Under the pieces are notes generated by a model. The model searched no databases and was not told where the DNA came from. It saw only the letters and a list, made by a program, of their open reading frames with translations. From assembly GCA_038255145.1 (NCBI GenBank), contig JBBSLP010000048.1, positions 1 to 46,109 on the forward strand: DNA of 46,109 nucleotides. Reading direction: 5' to 3'. Position numbers and translations under genes: made by a program. This stretch comes from WHTX01 sp038255145 (lineage in GTDB: Bacteria; Actinomycetota; Acidimicrobiia; Acidimicrobiales; CAIXPF01). Every line of letters starts with the position of its first letter. The first letter of the stretch is position 1. Below, in pieces: positions 8,218-17,276 of this stretch.

Positions 8218-8631
8218 GTGCACCCCACCGCCGAGGAGCAGCTGGCCGGCGTGCGTCGCCTGCTCGAGGCCGTGGCGGCCGACGAGGACCTGTCGACCGC
8301 CTCGGCCGCCCGCCTGACCGACGCCGGCCGCATCCTGCGCCGCCTCCAAGCCAGCTGGGCCGGTGTCGCCCCCTTCCTGGCCGCCGACAACGACGCCTCG
8401 GCCGGGCTGCTGGCCCAACTGGCCCCCCACATGCCCGTCGCCGCCGAGGAGCCCGAGCCCGAGCCCGACAGCGCCGAGGACGTCGACCAGCGCAACCGGC
8501 GGCTGCGGGGCCTGCTGGCCGAGACCATCCCCCACCTCGACGAGGACGCACGGCGCCGGGTGGCCCGCCACCTGCGCCACCGCCTCGACCGCGACCCCAC
8601 CCAGCGACGAGCACCCCGGAGCGCCCCATGA
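8218..8631 (+). CDS. Small helical protein of the APH-associated (DUF6285-like) type, copy 1 (137 aa)
   Basis: This is an all-helical acidic protein: LAGVRRLLEAVAADEDL, a RILRRLQASWAGVAPFLAAD segment, an EPEPEPDS linker and a basic C-terminal helix. It lies between a phosphotransferase gene and the next gene, which it overlaps by 4 bases (ATGA, 8628-8631), so it is translated in the same operon. Its organisation and helix pattern match the small protein at 10791-11261, which follows the second phosphotransferase. Small partners of this kind are known next to APH-like genes (DUF6285-type); the assignment to that family is tentative. It is probably a regulatory or structural subunit of the phosphotransferase. 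Confidence 0.65.
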   Translation: MHPTAEEQLAGVRRLLEAVAADEDLSTASAARLTDAGRILRRLQASWAGVAPFLAADNDASAGLLAQLAPHMPVAAEEPEPEPDSAEDVDQRNRRLRGLLAETIPHLDEDARRRVARHLRHRLDRDPTQRRAPRSAP

Positions 8632-9812
8632 CCGACGGCCCCACCCCCTCCGGAGCCCGGCCCGACCGATGGCCCGACGATCCCCCCGTCGACCTGACCA
8701 TCAGCGACGACCACTTCGCCGAGCAGTTCCCCCTCTCCCCCCTCGACGACTACTTCATCCACCAGACGCCCGACCCCATCCGCATCATGTGGACCGGGGA
8801 CCCCCGGGCCTACGAGCGCTACTGGATGGTGTGCCACGACCCCGCCGGCGAGGTGCTGGTGGCCACGGGGGCCAGCGCCTACCCCAACCTGGACCGGGCC
8901 GAGGCCTACGCCATCGTCAACGTCGGCGGCCAGCACACCACGGTGCGGGCCTTCCGCGCCGTGGGCGCGGACAGGGCCGACCTGCGCATCGGCCCCATCG
9001 CCCCCCGCATCATCCGGGGCATGCGCTGGTGGCGCTACGTGCTCGAGCCCAACGATTGGGGCATCAGCTTCGAGCTCGACTTCCACGACACGACCCGCCA
9101 GACGTTCCGCGAGCCGCGCTCGGACTCGGCTGCGGGCATCCCCCCGGGACGCCGCAACGACGTGACCACGGGCTTCGAGAGCTTCGGCGAGGTCGAGGGC
9201 TGGGTGCAGGTCGGCGACCGGCGCATCGAGATCCCCGCCGGTTCGCCGGGCACCAGGGACCGGCACTGGGGGGTGGGCCGGGGGGTCGGTGGCCCCGCCC
9301 TGTCCCTGGGCGGGCGGCTGCACGTCGGCGTGTCGGGCAACGCCTTCGTGGCCTTCCCCAGCTGGACGCTGTGGGGGGACAAGGTGTTCCACCGCTTCGG
9401 CGACCCCCGGCCGGGGTCGGGCAGCGTGGCCCGTCCCGACCGCCGCCTGCGCTTCGAGCCCGACACCCACATCTTCGTCGAAGGCATCGTCGACTACACC
9501 CTCGACACCGGCGAGGTGAAGCAGGTGCACTACCAGCGCATCGGCCAGCAGACGGCCTACCTGCGCTGCGGCATGTACGGCGGCACCCCCGAGACCGGGG
9601 TGCACCAGGGCGGCTACGACGGCCCCGACCTGGTGGAGGGCGAGACCTACGACGTGAACCGGCCCGAGGTGCGCTCGCGCCTGGCCGGGCTCGACGAGCA
9701 CCTGTGCCGGGTGACGTGCAACGGCGAGGAGGCCACCGGCCTCTACCAGCCCATCGACCCCGTGGCCTACGAGCGCTGTGCGGCCGGGCGCCCCGGGTGG
9801 GCGTTCCTGTGA
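8628..9812 (+). CDS. AttH/CrtC-like (hydroxyneurosporene-synthase-superfamily) protein (394 aa)
   Basis: This soluble, beta-rich protein begins FAEQFPLSPLDDYFIHQTPD. It contains an RDRHWGVG motif (around residue 210) reminiscent of the RDHSWG signature of AttH/CrtC-like double-lipocalin proteins, followed by an SGNAFVAFPSW strand. Proteins of that fold bind or hydrate isoprenoids and other lipids. There is no signal peptide or membrane segment. The ATG overlaps the upstream stop (ATGA) and the second phosphotransferase follows 19 bp later, so it is the centre of the operon. Its lipid-like ligand may be the substrate modified by the flanking kinases; this is inference from context. Confidence 0.5.
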   Translation: MTDGPTPSGARPDRWPDDPPVDLTISDDHFAEQFPLSPLDDYFIHQTPDPIRIMWTGDPRAYERYWMVCHDPAGEVLVATGASAYPNLDRAEAYAIVNVGGQHTTVRAFRAVGADRADLRIGPIAPRIIRGMRWWRYVLEPNDWGISFELDFHDTTRQTFREPRSDSAAGIPPGRRNDVTTGFESFGEVEGWVQVGDRRIEIPAGSPGTRDRHWGVGRGVGGPALSLGGRLHVGVSGNAFVAFPSWTLWGDKVFHRFGDPRPGSGSVARPDRRLRFEPDTHIFVEGIVDYTLDTGEVKQVHYQRIGQQTAYLRCGMYGGTPETGVHQGGYDGPDLVEGETYDVNRPEVRSRLAGLDEHLCRVTCNGEEATGLYQPIDPVAYERCAAGRPGWAFL

Positions 9813-9831
9813 CCACGGCGGCCCGCTGACC

Positions 9832-10797
9832 ATGCGTGAGGCCCTGACCGCGTGGCTTTCCGACCAGGTCGGACAGCCGGTCGTCGTGCGTGACCTGGCC
9901 CCGGTGTCCTCGGTGGGCAACGCCCGGGACCCGTGGTCCTTCACGGCAACGTGGCCCGGCCACGAGGAGCGTTGCGTCCTCATGGTCCAGGCCGTGGCGG
10001 GCCAACTCGAGTCCGAGCTGGGGCCCGAGTTCCACACCGTCGACCGCCTGGCCGGCACCGGGGTGCCCGTGCCCGGGGCCCTGTGGCTCGACGAGGCGGG
10101 CACGGCGTTGGGCCGACCGTGCTTCGTCACCCGCTGGGTGCCGGGCACGGCCGACATCCGCGGGCTGCGCAACCCCGACGGCGACCCCGCCCTGGCCGCC
10201 GTGGCCCGCCAGCTGGCTGCGGCTGCGGCTCGCCTGCACGCCGTCGACCCTGCCCCCTTCGACCACCTGGCCACCGTGGGCACCGCCGACGCCGCCCGGG
10301 CCCAGCTCGACGAGTGGGACGACCGATTCACCCGCCAGCGCCTCGAGCCCCATCCCGAGCTGGTCTACCTGCTGGCCTGGCTGCGCCGCCGCCTGCCCGT
10401 GGCCCGGCGCATCTCGGTGGTCCACGGCGACCTGCGCTTCGGCAACCTGCTCTACGAGGGTGACCAGCTCACGGGCCTGCTGGACTGGGAGATGACCCAC
10501 CGGGGCGATCCCGTAGAAGACCTGGGCTGGGTGTACCGCTCGGTGTGGACGGCCGAGCGGGTCCTGCCCTTCGACGACTTCCTGGCCGCCTACGGGGCTG
10601 CGGGCGGCCACGTGCCCGATCCCGACCACCTGCGCTGGTACCAGGTGTTCAGCGAGGTCAAGCACAGCGTCATCTCCCTGACCGGGGCCCGTTCGTTCGC
10701 CACGGGCGCCACCGCCAACCTGCGCCACGCCGACCGGTCCGCCACCGTGCCCGCCTTCATGACCCGGGCGTTGGAGCTGGTGGAGGGCTCGTGCTGA
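9832..10797 (+). CDS. APH-family phosphotransferase 2 (321 aa)
   Basis: A second APH-fold kinase with SVVHGDLRFGNLLYEGD as catalytic loop and GLLDWEMTHRGDPVEDLGWV as metal site. It is clearly a paralogue of the kinase at 7180 but diverged in the N-lobe (SSVGNARDPWSFTATW). The ATG at 9832 is in a short 19-bp gap. The 3' end overlaps the next gene by 7 bases. It is probably soluble. Whether both kinases act on the same compound or on successive hydroxyls is unknown. Confidence 0.85.
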   Translation: MREALTAWLSDQVGQPVVVRDLAPVSSVGNARDPWSFTATWPGHEERCVLMVQAVAGQLESELGPEFHTVDRLAGTGVPVPGALWLDEAGTALGRPCFVTRWVPGTADIRGLRNPDGDPALAAVARQLAAAAARLHAVDPAPFDHLATVGTADAARAQLDEWDDRFTRQRLEPHPELVYLLAWLRRRLPVARRISVVHGDLRFGNLLYEGDQLTGLLDWEMTHRGDPVEDLGWVYRSVWTAERVLPFDDFLAAYGAAGGHVPDPDHLRWYQVFSEVKHSVISLTGARSFATGATANLRHADRSATVPAFMTRALELVEGSC

Positions 10798-11261
10798 ACC
10801 CATCGGTGATCGACCTGTTGGCCGGGGTGGCCGACGCCCTGGCCGCGACGGTGGCCGACGAGCTGCCGTCCGGGCCCCAGCGCGATCAGGTCCGGGCCGC
10901 GGTGGCCATCATCCGCCGCGTGGCCCGGGCACTGCCGACGCTGGCACCTGCCCTGCAGGAGGACACCCAGGCCCTGGCCGCTGGGCTGCGCGACCTGGCC
11001 GCGCTTGCCGGACCCTTGACGGGGGCAGCAGTGGCGAGGACCGAGGTGGCCGATGCCCTGGCCGTGGCCGATTCCCTTCCCGACACCCCGCTGCCCAGCC
11101 TGGACCAGCTGATGGCGGCCAACCTGGTGCTGCGGGCCGAGCTGGCCGGCCTGGCCGAGCGCCCCGACCTCACCCCGACGGTCGACGCCGCGCTACGGGA
11201 CCAGCTGGCCGCCCTGGCCTCCCGCGAGGCCGCCCTGCGCCTGTCACCCTGGGAGCGCTGA
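10791..11261 (+). CDS. Small helical APH-associated protein, copy 2 (156 aa)
   Basis: This helical protein opens LNPSVIDLLAGVADALAATV and has IIRRVARALPTLAPALQEDT, matching the pattern of the 8218 protein (RILRRLQASWAGVAPFLAAD). GTG 10791 overlaps the phosphotransferase stop and is preceded by GGAGG. It is the last gene of the operon. The phosphotransferase-plus-small-protein pair is therefore present twice, which supports a functional partnership; the function itself is not known. Confidence 0.65.
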   Translation: MLNPSVIDLLAGVADALAATVADELPSGPQRDQVRAAVAIIRRVARALPTLAPALQEDTQALAAGLRDLAALAGPLTGAAVARTEVADALAVADSLPDTPLPSLDQLMAANLVLRAELAGLAERPDLTPTVDAALRDQLAALASREAALRLSPWER

Positions 11262-11394
11262 TGCCCTGGCCCAGAACCTTCCGGCGAGAACGTCCACCGA
11301 TGGGGACTGGCGCTCTGCGGAGGCTGGCGTGGCGGTCGGCATCGTTGCCGGTCCTCGGCTGGCCCCCGCCCCTGATCGCCGTGAGGTGTGCTGG

Positions 11395-12960
11395 TCAGCC
11401 CGGCCCGCCAGGATCGCCGCGGTCGCTGCGACCTGATGCCCGTGGGCGAGACGCCGCCTCGCCGTGTGCACCCGCCTCCACCTCGACCCCCACCGTCCGC
11501 CGGGACGCCGTGCACCGGTCGCGACCGGCGCGCTTGGACTCGTAGAGGGCCTCGTCAGCGGCCTGCACCAGGGCTCGAAGGGTGGTCGCGTTCGCCGGGT
11601 AGGTGGCGATGCCGATGCTGGCGGTCACGGGCACGGGTGACGCCGCGGCGCTGATGGCCCGCCGCACCCGGTCGGCCACGGTGGCGGAGACGACGGTGGG
11701 GCAGTCAGGTAGGAGGACGGCGAACTCCTCGCCGCCGTAGCGGGCCTCGAGGTCGACGTCGCGCACCGCGTCGCGGATGGCGGTGGCGACGGCCTGCAGC
11801 ACCTCGTCGCCCACCTGGTGCCCGTGCACGTCGTTGACCTGCTTGAAGTGGTCCACGTCGATGAGGGCCAGGGTGAGGGGCCCCCTGGTGCGATCCGATC
11901 TGTCCACCTCGCGCTGCAGGTCGACCTCGAAGGCGCGACGGTTGGGCAACCCCGTCAATGCGTCCACCCGGGCCAGCTGCTCGATCTCTTCGAGCAGGGC
12001 CGCACCCCGCAGGGCGAGGGCGGCGTGGGCGGCCGACCGGGCCAGGGCGGCGTCGGCGCGGCGGGCTGCTCGCCACCGGCGCCGACGCCCGGGTTCGGCC
12101 ACCAGGGTGGCCACCAACTGCCCACCGGCCACCATGGGTATGGCGACGACCTCGTCGGCCCCGTGGAGCACCGCGTCGAGCCACGGGTTGGCCCCGGCCG
12201 CCGACCGCCGGGCCACCCCGACATCCTCGGCGCCGGCCGCGGTGACCACCTCGTCGGTGACGCTGGGATCGGCCACCGCGGTCCGCTGGAAGCCGAGGAC
12301 GGTGGTGGCGTGGTCGACCAGGGCCTCGACGACGGCGGTCGGCTGCTGGCTCGCGGCCAGCTCATCGGCCAGGTCGGCGAAGGCGCCGAGCTCGATGGCG
12401 TGGCGCCGCAGGGCGCCCTCGTTGACCGAGGCGAACAGGGCCGCAGCGATGGCCACCAGCAGCAGGCCACCGGCCTGGATCGCGGTGGCGTCGCTGAGCA
12501 CGACCGGGGCCCGCAGCACGGCCAGAGGGGCATCGGGCCCCACCACCGCGGCGAGCTGGCCGTAGTAGGCGACGAAGAGCAGCAGCCCGTGCCACAGCGC
12601 GGCCTCGAGCCCGCTGCGGTAGGACACCAGCAGCGTCACCGCGACCACGTGCACGTACAACAGGACGGAGAAGGCCGAGCCCGCGCCGCCGTCGTAGAGC
12701 AGCGCCAGGGCCAGCCACACACCGTCGACCAGCAGCAACGTGCTGGACAGCCGCAGTCGTCGTCGTCCCGACCAGCGGCGGGCCAGTTCCGCGGTCCCGG
12801 TGGCGGCGACGTAGGCGACCGTCACCACGACCAACCGCCGCGGGCTGCCCTCGGCGAGCTGAGGACGCAGGACCGTGGCGCCGAGGACGAGCATCCCCAT
12901 GGCCGTCCGTACGAGCTGGAGCGCGCCGAGGCGCGTCGACAGCGGGACCAGGGCGTTCAC
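11395..12960 (-). CDS. Membrane diguanylate cyclase with GAF-like sensor (521 aa)
   Basis: The N-terminal 185 residues form about six hydrophobic segments (LVVVTVAYVAATGTAEL, AFSVLLYVHVVAVTLLVSY and others). A GAF-like region follows (about 195-335), then a GGDEF domain (about 345-500) with DALTGLPNRRAFE, LALIDVDHFKQVND and catalytic GGEEF at 409-413. An RDVD inhibitory I-site lies five residues before it, so the enzyme should make cyclic di-GMP and be product-inhibited. The GTG start overlaps the stop of the upstream repeat-rich gene in a GTGA, so translation is coupled. The C-terminal 25 residues are basic and disordered. It is convergent with the phosphotransferase operon across a 133-bp gap in which I see no clear terminator. 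Confidence 0.9.
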   Translation of the reverse strand: MNALVPLSTRLGALQLVRTAMGMLVLGATVLRPQLAEGSPRRLVVVTVAYVAATGTAELARRWSGRRRLRLSSTLLLVDGVWLALALLYDGGAGSAFSVLLYVHVVAVTLLVSYRSGLEAALWHGLLLFVAYYGQLAAVVGPDAPLAVLRAPVVLSDATAIQAGGLLLVAIAAALFASVNEGALRRHAIELGAFADLADELAASQQPTAVVEALVDHATTVLGFQRTAVADPSVTDEVVTAAGAEDVGVARRSAAGANPWLDAVLHGADEVVAIPMVAGGQLVATLVAEPGRRRRWRAARRADAALARSAAHAALALRGAALLEEIEQLARVDALTGLPNRRAFEVDLQREVDRSDRTRGPLTLALIDVDHFKQVNDVHGHQVGDEVLQAVATAIRDAVRDVDLEARYGGEEFAVLLPDCPTVVSATVADRVRRAISAAASPVPVTASIGIATYPANATTLRALVQAADEALYESKRAGRDRCTASRRTVGVEVEAGAHGEAASRPRASGRSDRGDPGGPG

Positions 12961-14180
12961 GCCAGGCCCACGCCACGCCTCCGCGGTCTGACCGGCGCCG
13001 ACCCGAGTTTGGGGTCCCGGGCGGGGAGCCGACCCTGCACGAGCAGGAAGGCCAGCACCAGAAGGGCCAGCACCAGGGGGAACGTGAACGTCTTCACGGC
13101 CCGAGCGGCGTCGGGCAGCAGGCCCCGACGCGTTGGGCCGGCGGCGGTCGCGGTGGACGCGGCCACCGGCCCCGCCGAGTCGCCCACCGCCGGCACGACG
13201 TACAGATCGCCGACCGGATCGTCGGTGCCCGACGCCGACAGCGTCGACGCCCCACCCGTGGCCGCGCCGGTGCCGGGCGACGGCACCTGGGTGGCGACCA
13301 CGCCGGGGGTCGAGGGTTCGGGGATGGGCGCAGCGATGCTCGAGGTCAGGCCCACCGGCGATGACGGCGCCGGGTCGGCCTCGTCCGTCGACCCCGGCCC
13401 GCGGTCGAGGGGGACCTCGGGGGCGGCTACGGGCGAGGGCGGTGGCGACGAGGTCGTCCCGCTCCCCGGTGTCGGCTCTGGAACGGGGACGGCGGTCGGA
13501 GGCGCGGCGTCGGGAGCGGACGAGATGGTCGGCTCGGCAGTGACCACGGCTTCGGGGCCGCCCGCCACGGGTGCCACCACAGGGGGTGCGATCGCGGGTT
13601 CGACGACGGCCTCGGGCACGGGCACGACCGCGTCGACCGCTGGTCCCACCACCGGCACGATGACATCGACGATCGGCTGGACCACGACGTCCACCAGCGG
13701 TTCCACCACGTCGACGATCGGCTCGACCACGACATCGACCACCGGTTCCACCACGTCGAGCACCGGCTCGACCACCGCGTCCACCAGCGGATCCACCACG
13801 TCGAGCACCGGCTCGACCACCTCGGTCAAGGCGGGCTCCACCAGGTCGACGACCGGCTCGACGACATCGACCGCCCTGACGAGGGCAGGTGGGACGACGG
13901 GGTCGAAGACCTCGAGCACGGCCACACCCCCGGACCCGGCGTCCTCCGGCCCCACGTCTGGAGGAGCCGGCGCGGCCTCGTCGCCGAGCGTGGGCACGGT
14001 CGTGGTCAGATCATCGACCAGATCGATGCCCACCGGCGGCAACAGGGGCGCCGCCCCGGCGGGGGCCGGGGCAAGGGCCGCCGACAGCGCCACCCCACCG
14101 GCCACCAGGACCAGGCCGGTCAGCGGGGCCGCGGCCCGCATGCCCAGCCACCGAGGCGCTCGCCGAGCTCGGTTCGACAC
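12957..14180 (-). CDS. Secreted, membrane-anchored repeat protein (407 aa)
   Basis: The signal sequence is residues 14-43. It is followed by a Val/Pro/Asp/Glu-rich region with four 15-residue repeats (121-180; VVEPVLDVVDPLVDA type), then a Ser/Thr/Pro stalk (about 200-350), a transmembrane helix (FPLVLALLVLAFLLVQG) and a short basic cytoplasmic tail. This is the layout of an actinobacterial surface stalk protein; I recognise no enzyme domain. The GTG start lies 87 bp after the kinase stop. Its stop overlaps the diguanylate cyclase start, so the two are produced together. A role in presenting the cell surface or sensing the envelope is plausible but unproven. Confidence 0.7.
   Translation of the reverse strand: MSNRARRAPRWLGMRAAAPLTGLVLVAGGVALSAALAPAPAGAAPLLPPVGIDLVDDLTTTVPTLGDEAAPAPPDVGPEDAGSGGVAVLEVFDPVVPPALVRAVDVVEPVVDLVEPALTEVVEPVLDVVDPLVDAVVEPVLDVVEPVVDVVVEPIVDVVEPLVDVVVQPIVDVIVPVVGPAVDAVVPVPEAVVEPAIAPPVVAPVAGGPEAVVTAEPTISSAPDAAPPTAVPVPEPTPGSGTTSSPPPSPVAAPEVPLDRGPGSTDEADPAPSSPVGLTSSIAAPIPEPSTPGVVATQVPSPGTGAATGGASTLSASGTDDPVGDLYVVPAVGDSAGPVAASTATAAGPTRRGLLPDAARAVKTFTFPLVLALLVLAFLLVQGRLPARDPKLGSAPVRPRRRGVGLA
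13641..13820 (-). repeat. Four coding tandem repeats of 45 bp in the surface protein gene
   Basis: Residues 121-135, 136-150, 151-165 and 166-180 share the pattern VVxPxxDVVxPxVDx. The DNA copies are recognisably similar (CACGTCGAGCACCGGCTCG recurs on the + strand), so copy number may vary by slippage or recombination. Confidence 0.75.
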
Positions 14181-14266
14181 ACTGTGACGTTAATTGACCA
14201 CAATCCGCGCGTAAACCGGTGGCGGCAAAGTTGGCCTCTGGGCTGGACGGATCTGTCCCTCCACCA

Positions 14267-15835
14267 TCAGAGCGTGGTCACGACCCGGTACGCGCTGATC
14301 AGCAACCGACCCCCGTCACCGGGTCGCACGGTCAGCTCGTCGAGCTCGGTGGTCACCCGGTCCCCGATCGTGTAGCGCATGGTCAAGTTGAAGCGGCGAG
14401 GCCAGCCGTCGCCCCCGCCCACGGGCTCCACGGCCAGGACCTCGATCCCGTCCACCCCCTCCCAGAAGGCCGCGTAGTCCTCGAAGGAGCCCACCGACTC
14501 GAACTCCGGCGCGAGCAGGGCGTACGCCTCGGCGTAGGACCCAGCAGCCAGGGTGGCGTAGTAGTCACGCAGGAACGCGGCCGGATCGGTGGATGGCGGG
14601 ACCTCGGTCGTGGTGGAACCGGGATCGGCCAGCGTCGTCTCCGCCGCCTCCGGTCCCGATGCCCCATCCCCGCGGCTCTGCCAGGCGGCGATGGCGAGGG
14701 CGCTGGCCAGGGCGGCACCCGAGAACACCAGGAGCACGGCGACCACAGCGGGGACTCGACGTCGCCGGGGATGACCCCGGACCGGCCGAGCGGCTGGGCC
14801 GGGACCCCGAACCTGGACCACCCTCGTCGGACCGGGGTCTCCCGTGGTCACGTCGACCGCGGCGACGGCCTGGGTGTGATCAGCCGCCGGGTCCGGGATG
14901 ACCGGAGGGATGACGGGGACGGCCGGAACCGCAGACGTGGGTGTCGGCGGGGCCAGGGGTGACACGGCGGTGTCGGCACCGATCGGGAGCGCCACCGTCG
15001 GTGCGCTGTCGTCACCGCTCGCCGGCAGCAGCCGGGTGAGATCACCGTCGGGCGACGCTCTCGCCGGCGCGCTCGGCGAAGCTGGATCCCGCCCTTCGGC
15101 GACGGCGACAAGCGCATCACGCAGCGACGGCAGCGACGGGCGATCCTGCGGCCGCTCGGCCAGTGCCCGGACCAGCACCGCACCCAGGGCCACGGGCACC
15201 AGAGGAGACGTCGGGCCGTCGGCCCCGATATCGGATCGGACATCGGACCGGCCGGTCAGGGCGTGCACCACCGTCGCCGCCAGATCGTGGACATCGGTCC
15301 ACGGGCCCTCGTCGGCTTCGCCCATGCCGAAGTCGGCCAGCTTCACCGCGCCCTTCGAGCCCAACAACACGTTGCCGGCCCTGACGTCGCCATGGACCAT
15401 GCCCCGCTGGTGGAGCGCGGCGAGGGCCTCGACCACCGCCACACCGATCCGAGCGACCTCGGCCCCGGGCAGGGGCCCGTCGGCGGCGAGGACGTCGGCC
15501 AACGAGCCCCGGTCGAGGTACTCGGTCACCAGGAACGGACGGCCGGCGGCGGTGCGCCCGGCGTCGTACACGTTGAGGACGTGGCGGTGACCGCCCAGCC
15601 GCGCCACCACCTGGGCCTCGTGCACGAAGGCCCGCCACGCAGTGTCGTCGTCCACCCCCGTGCGGATGACCTTGACGGCCACGATCCGCCTCAGGTCGTG
15701 CTGACGGGCCAGGTACACGTCGGTCGTGCCCCCACGCCCCAGCTGGCGCAGCACGGTCAGGCCGGGCAGGTCCACCGCGCCGACGTCGTCCGGTTCGGCG
15801 GCCCCCGGTGCGGGCCCGCCGCCGTCGCCGCTCAT
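14267..15835 (-). CDS. Membrane Ser/Thr protein kinase with extracellular NTF2-like domain (522 aa)
   Basis: This is a PknB-type Hanks kinase. The glycine loop is LGRGGTTDVY (32-41); it has Lys55 in VAVKVI, helix-C Glu73, catalytic Asp150 in VHGDVRAGN (HGD instead of the usual HRD), and DFG at 168-170. A Pro-rich linker follows (250-355), then one transmembrane helix (361-384) and an outside domain of about 135 residues (FLRDYYATLAAGSYAEAYAL, then beta strands) typical of NTF2-like/DUF4878 sensor modules. The ATG at 15835 is chosen because the kinase domain starts about 25 residues later; the frame is open much further upstream without sense. It is the first gene of a minus-strand group with the surface protein and diguanylate cyclase, suggesting an envelope-signalling unit. 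Confidence 0.9.
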   Translation of the reverse strand: MSGDGGGPAPGAAEPDDVGAVDLPGLTVLRQLGRGGTTDVYLARQHDLRRIVAVKVIRTGVDDDTAWRAFVHEAQVVARLGGHRHVLNVYDAGRTAAGRPFLVTEYLDRGSLADVLAADGPLPGAEVARIGVAVVEALAALHQRGMVHGDVRAGNVLLGSKGAVKLADFGMGEADEGPWTDVHDLAATVVHALTGRSDVRSDIGADGPTSPLVPVALGAVLVRALAERPQDRPSLPSLRDALVAVAEGRDPASPSAPARASPDGDLTRLLPASGDDSAPTVALPIGADTAVSPLAPPTPTSAVPAVPVIPPVIPDPAADHTQAVAAVDVTTGDPGPTRVVQVRGPGPAARPVRGHPRRRRVPAVVAVLLVFSGAALASALAIAAWQSRGDGASGPEAAETTLADPGSTTTEVPPSTDPAAFLRDYYATLAAGSYAEAYALLAPEFESVGSFEDYAAFWEGVDGIEVLAVEPVGGGDGWPRRFNLTMRYTIGDRVTTELDELTVRPGDGGRLLISAYRVVTTL

Positions 15836-15980
15836 GTCCGTCACCCACCCAGGGTCGACCACAGGGAACAGCCGACGCCAACCCATCCCCGGCCGCCAGG
15901 CGACCACCCCGGCCCCGACGGGGCCTGACCCGCAGGGGTGACCGGGCACCCGGGGGGGCAGACTCGGGGTGCCAAGATGA

Positions 15981-17217
15981 GCCGGCACGCTCGACATCGC
16001 CCCTGGTCCCACGCTCGCTGCCCCATCGGCCGCCCGCCGGTGGCCCCGGCTGTTCGCCACCCGGATCGAGGAGCCCCGGGCCCGGCGGGCCACCGACCTC
16101 CTCGCCCTGGTGGCCGCCGTCACCGGCCTGGCCCTGCTCAGCCTGGTGGCCTTCCCCCCCGCCGGCTTCGAGCGGGCGGCCATGACCTTCGTCGACAGCA
16201 TCCCCGACGGCCTCGACGCGGTGTGGCAGCTCGCCGTGGACACCCTGGCCCCGGCCGCCACCCTGGTCGTGGCGGCGGCGTTGGTCCGTCGCCGCTTCGC
16301 CGTGCTGCGCGACCTGGTGCTGGCCGCGGTGGTGGCCGTAGCCGCCGCCTTCGTCCTGGCCCGGGGGGTGTCTGGCGACTGGCCCCGCACCGGTGACGCG
16401 TTGCGCACCCTGGGGCCCGCCGTCTACCCGTCGCTGCGCCTGGCCCTGACGGCCGCCGTGGTCGTCGCCGCCATCAGCGCGTCGGTCGTCCACCTGGCGC
16501 TGGGCTCGTGCCGGGGGCGTCCCGGCCTGGAGGACGTAGCCGCAGCGCTGGAGGGCCTGGGGGTCCGGGCCGACTCCCTGGGTGCGGCGGACCGCCAGCG
16601 CGACGGCCTGTTCCTCGTCGATGCCCGCGACGATGGCGGTCGGGCGTTGGTGGTCAAGGTCTACGAGGCGGGTTCACCCTCCTCACCCCGCTGTCCCTCG
16701 ACGTCGACCTCGACACCAGCGCGGCCTCGGGCATCGTCGAGGTCCTGGCCATCGTGGTCGCCGTCGGGGTGGCCGCAGCGGTGGTGCTGCTGCTGGCCCT
16801 ACCCCGGTGGCGCACGGTCATCGTGGGCTGGGTCCGGCGGCTGTCCGTGGAGGCGTTCAGCGCCGTGCGCGGTCTGCGCTCCCTGTGCCGTCTGGCCATG
16901 CTCATCGACGGCAGCGTGGCCAGCGAGGTGCTGTTCGCCCTGGCCCTGGGGGGCGTTCGCCCGGGCCCTGGGCTACCCATCGGGGTCCACGAGATCGTCC
17001 TGGTGAACGTCAGCGTGTCCCTCCTGGCCGGCCTGCTGCCCATCCCCGGGGGCATCGGGGTGGTGGAAGGCGGCCTGACGTTCGGCCTGGTGGGCGCCGG
17101 CCTGCCCGAGGACACCGCCTTCGTGGCCGTGCTCCGGTACCGCCTGTCGACCTTCTACCTCCCCCCGTCTGGGGCTTCTCCGCCCCGCGCGGGCTGGAGC
17201 GTCGCAAGTACCTCTGA
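15981..17217 (+). pseudogene. Decayed LPG-synthase-type (UPF0104/YbhN) membrane protein with kinase-like insert
   Basis: The first part (frame of 16110) reads WPRLFATRIEEPRARRATD, several membrane helices, and then the first strand of a kinase-like domain (RALVVKVYEA) at about 16670. There it jumps, with frame change, to the C-terminal half of the LPG_synthase_TM domain (LTPLSLDVDLDTS, SVASEVLFALALG, SLLAGLLPIPGGIGVVEGGL). About 400 codons are missing at the junction. Two compensating 1-nt indels lie at a G run (16948-16953, one extra) and a C run (16976-16978, one missing). A third, at the C run 17161-17166 (one missing), restores the normal end VWGFSAPRGLERRKYL and stop at 17217. No start codon exists in the first frame. 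The intact family moves or modifies membrane lipids. Confidence 0.8.
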
Positions 17218-17264
17218 TGAGAGGCCCGCGGACCGCCGGTCCCGACCGTGTCACGGCGGTTGCC

Positions 17265-17270
17265 TACGCT
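17265..17270 (+). promoter_or_regulatory. Leaderless -10 box (TACGCT) of the Wadjet operon
   Basis: TACGCT (TANNNT) ends exactly 6 nt before the ATG at 17277, so transcription would start on the A of the start codon. No ribosome site precedes the ATG. A weak -35-like CCGACC lies at about 17242. Confidence 0.55.
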
Positions 17271-17276
17271 GGTCCG

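Noticed and set aside
7180..10797. Aminoglycoside resistance genes
   Set aside because: The two phosphotransferases have APH catalytic motifs but belong to the broad chromosomal APH-like group with small partner proteins; nothing points to antibiotics as substrates.
11261..11545. Small gene of 94 codons on the + strand
   Set aside because: It overlaps the 3' end of the diguanylate cyclase gene, is Arg/Pro-rich, and shows no ribosome site or family pattern.
17217..17276. Upstream ATG 17217 as the JetC start
   Set aside because: The added 20 residues have no family similarity, overlap the end of the decayed membrane gene and would cover the promoter.
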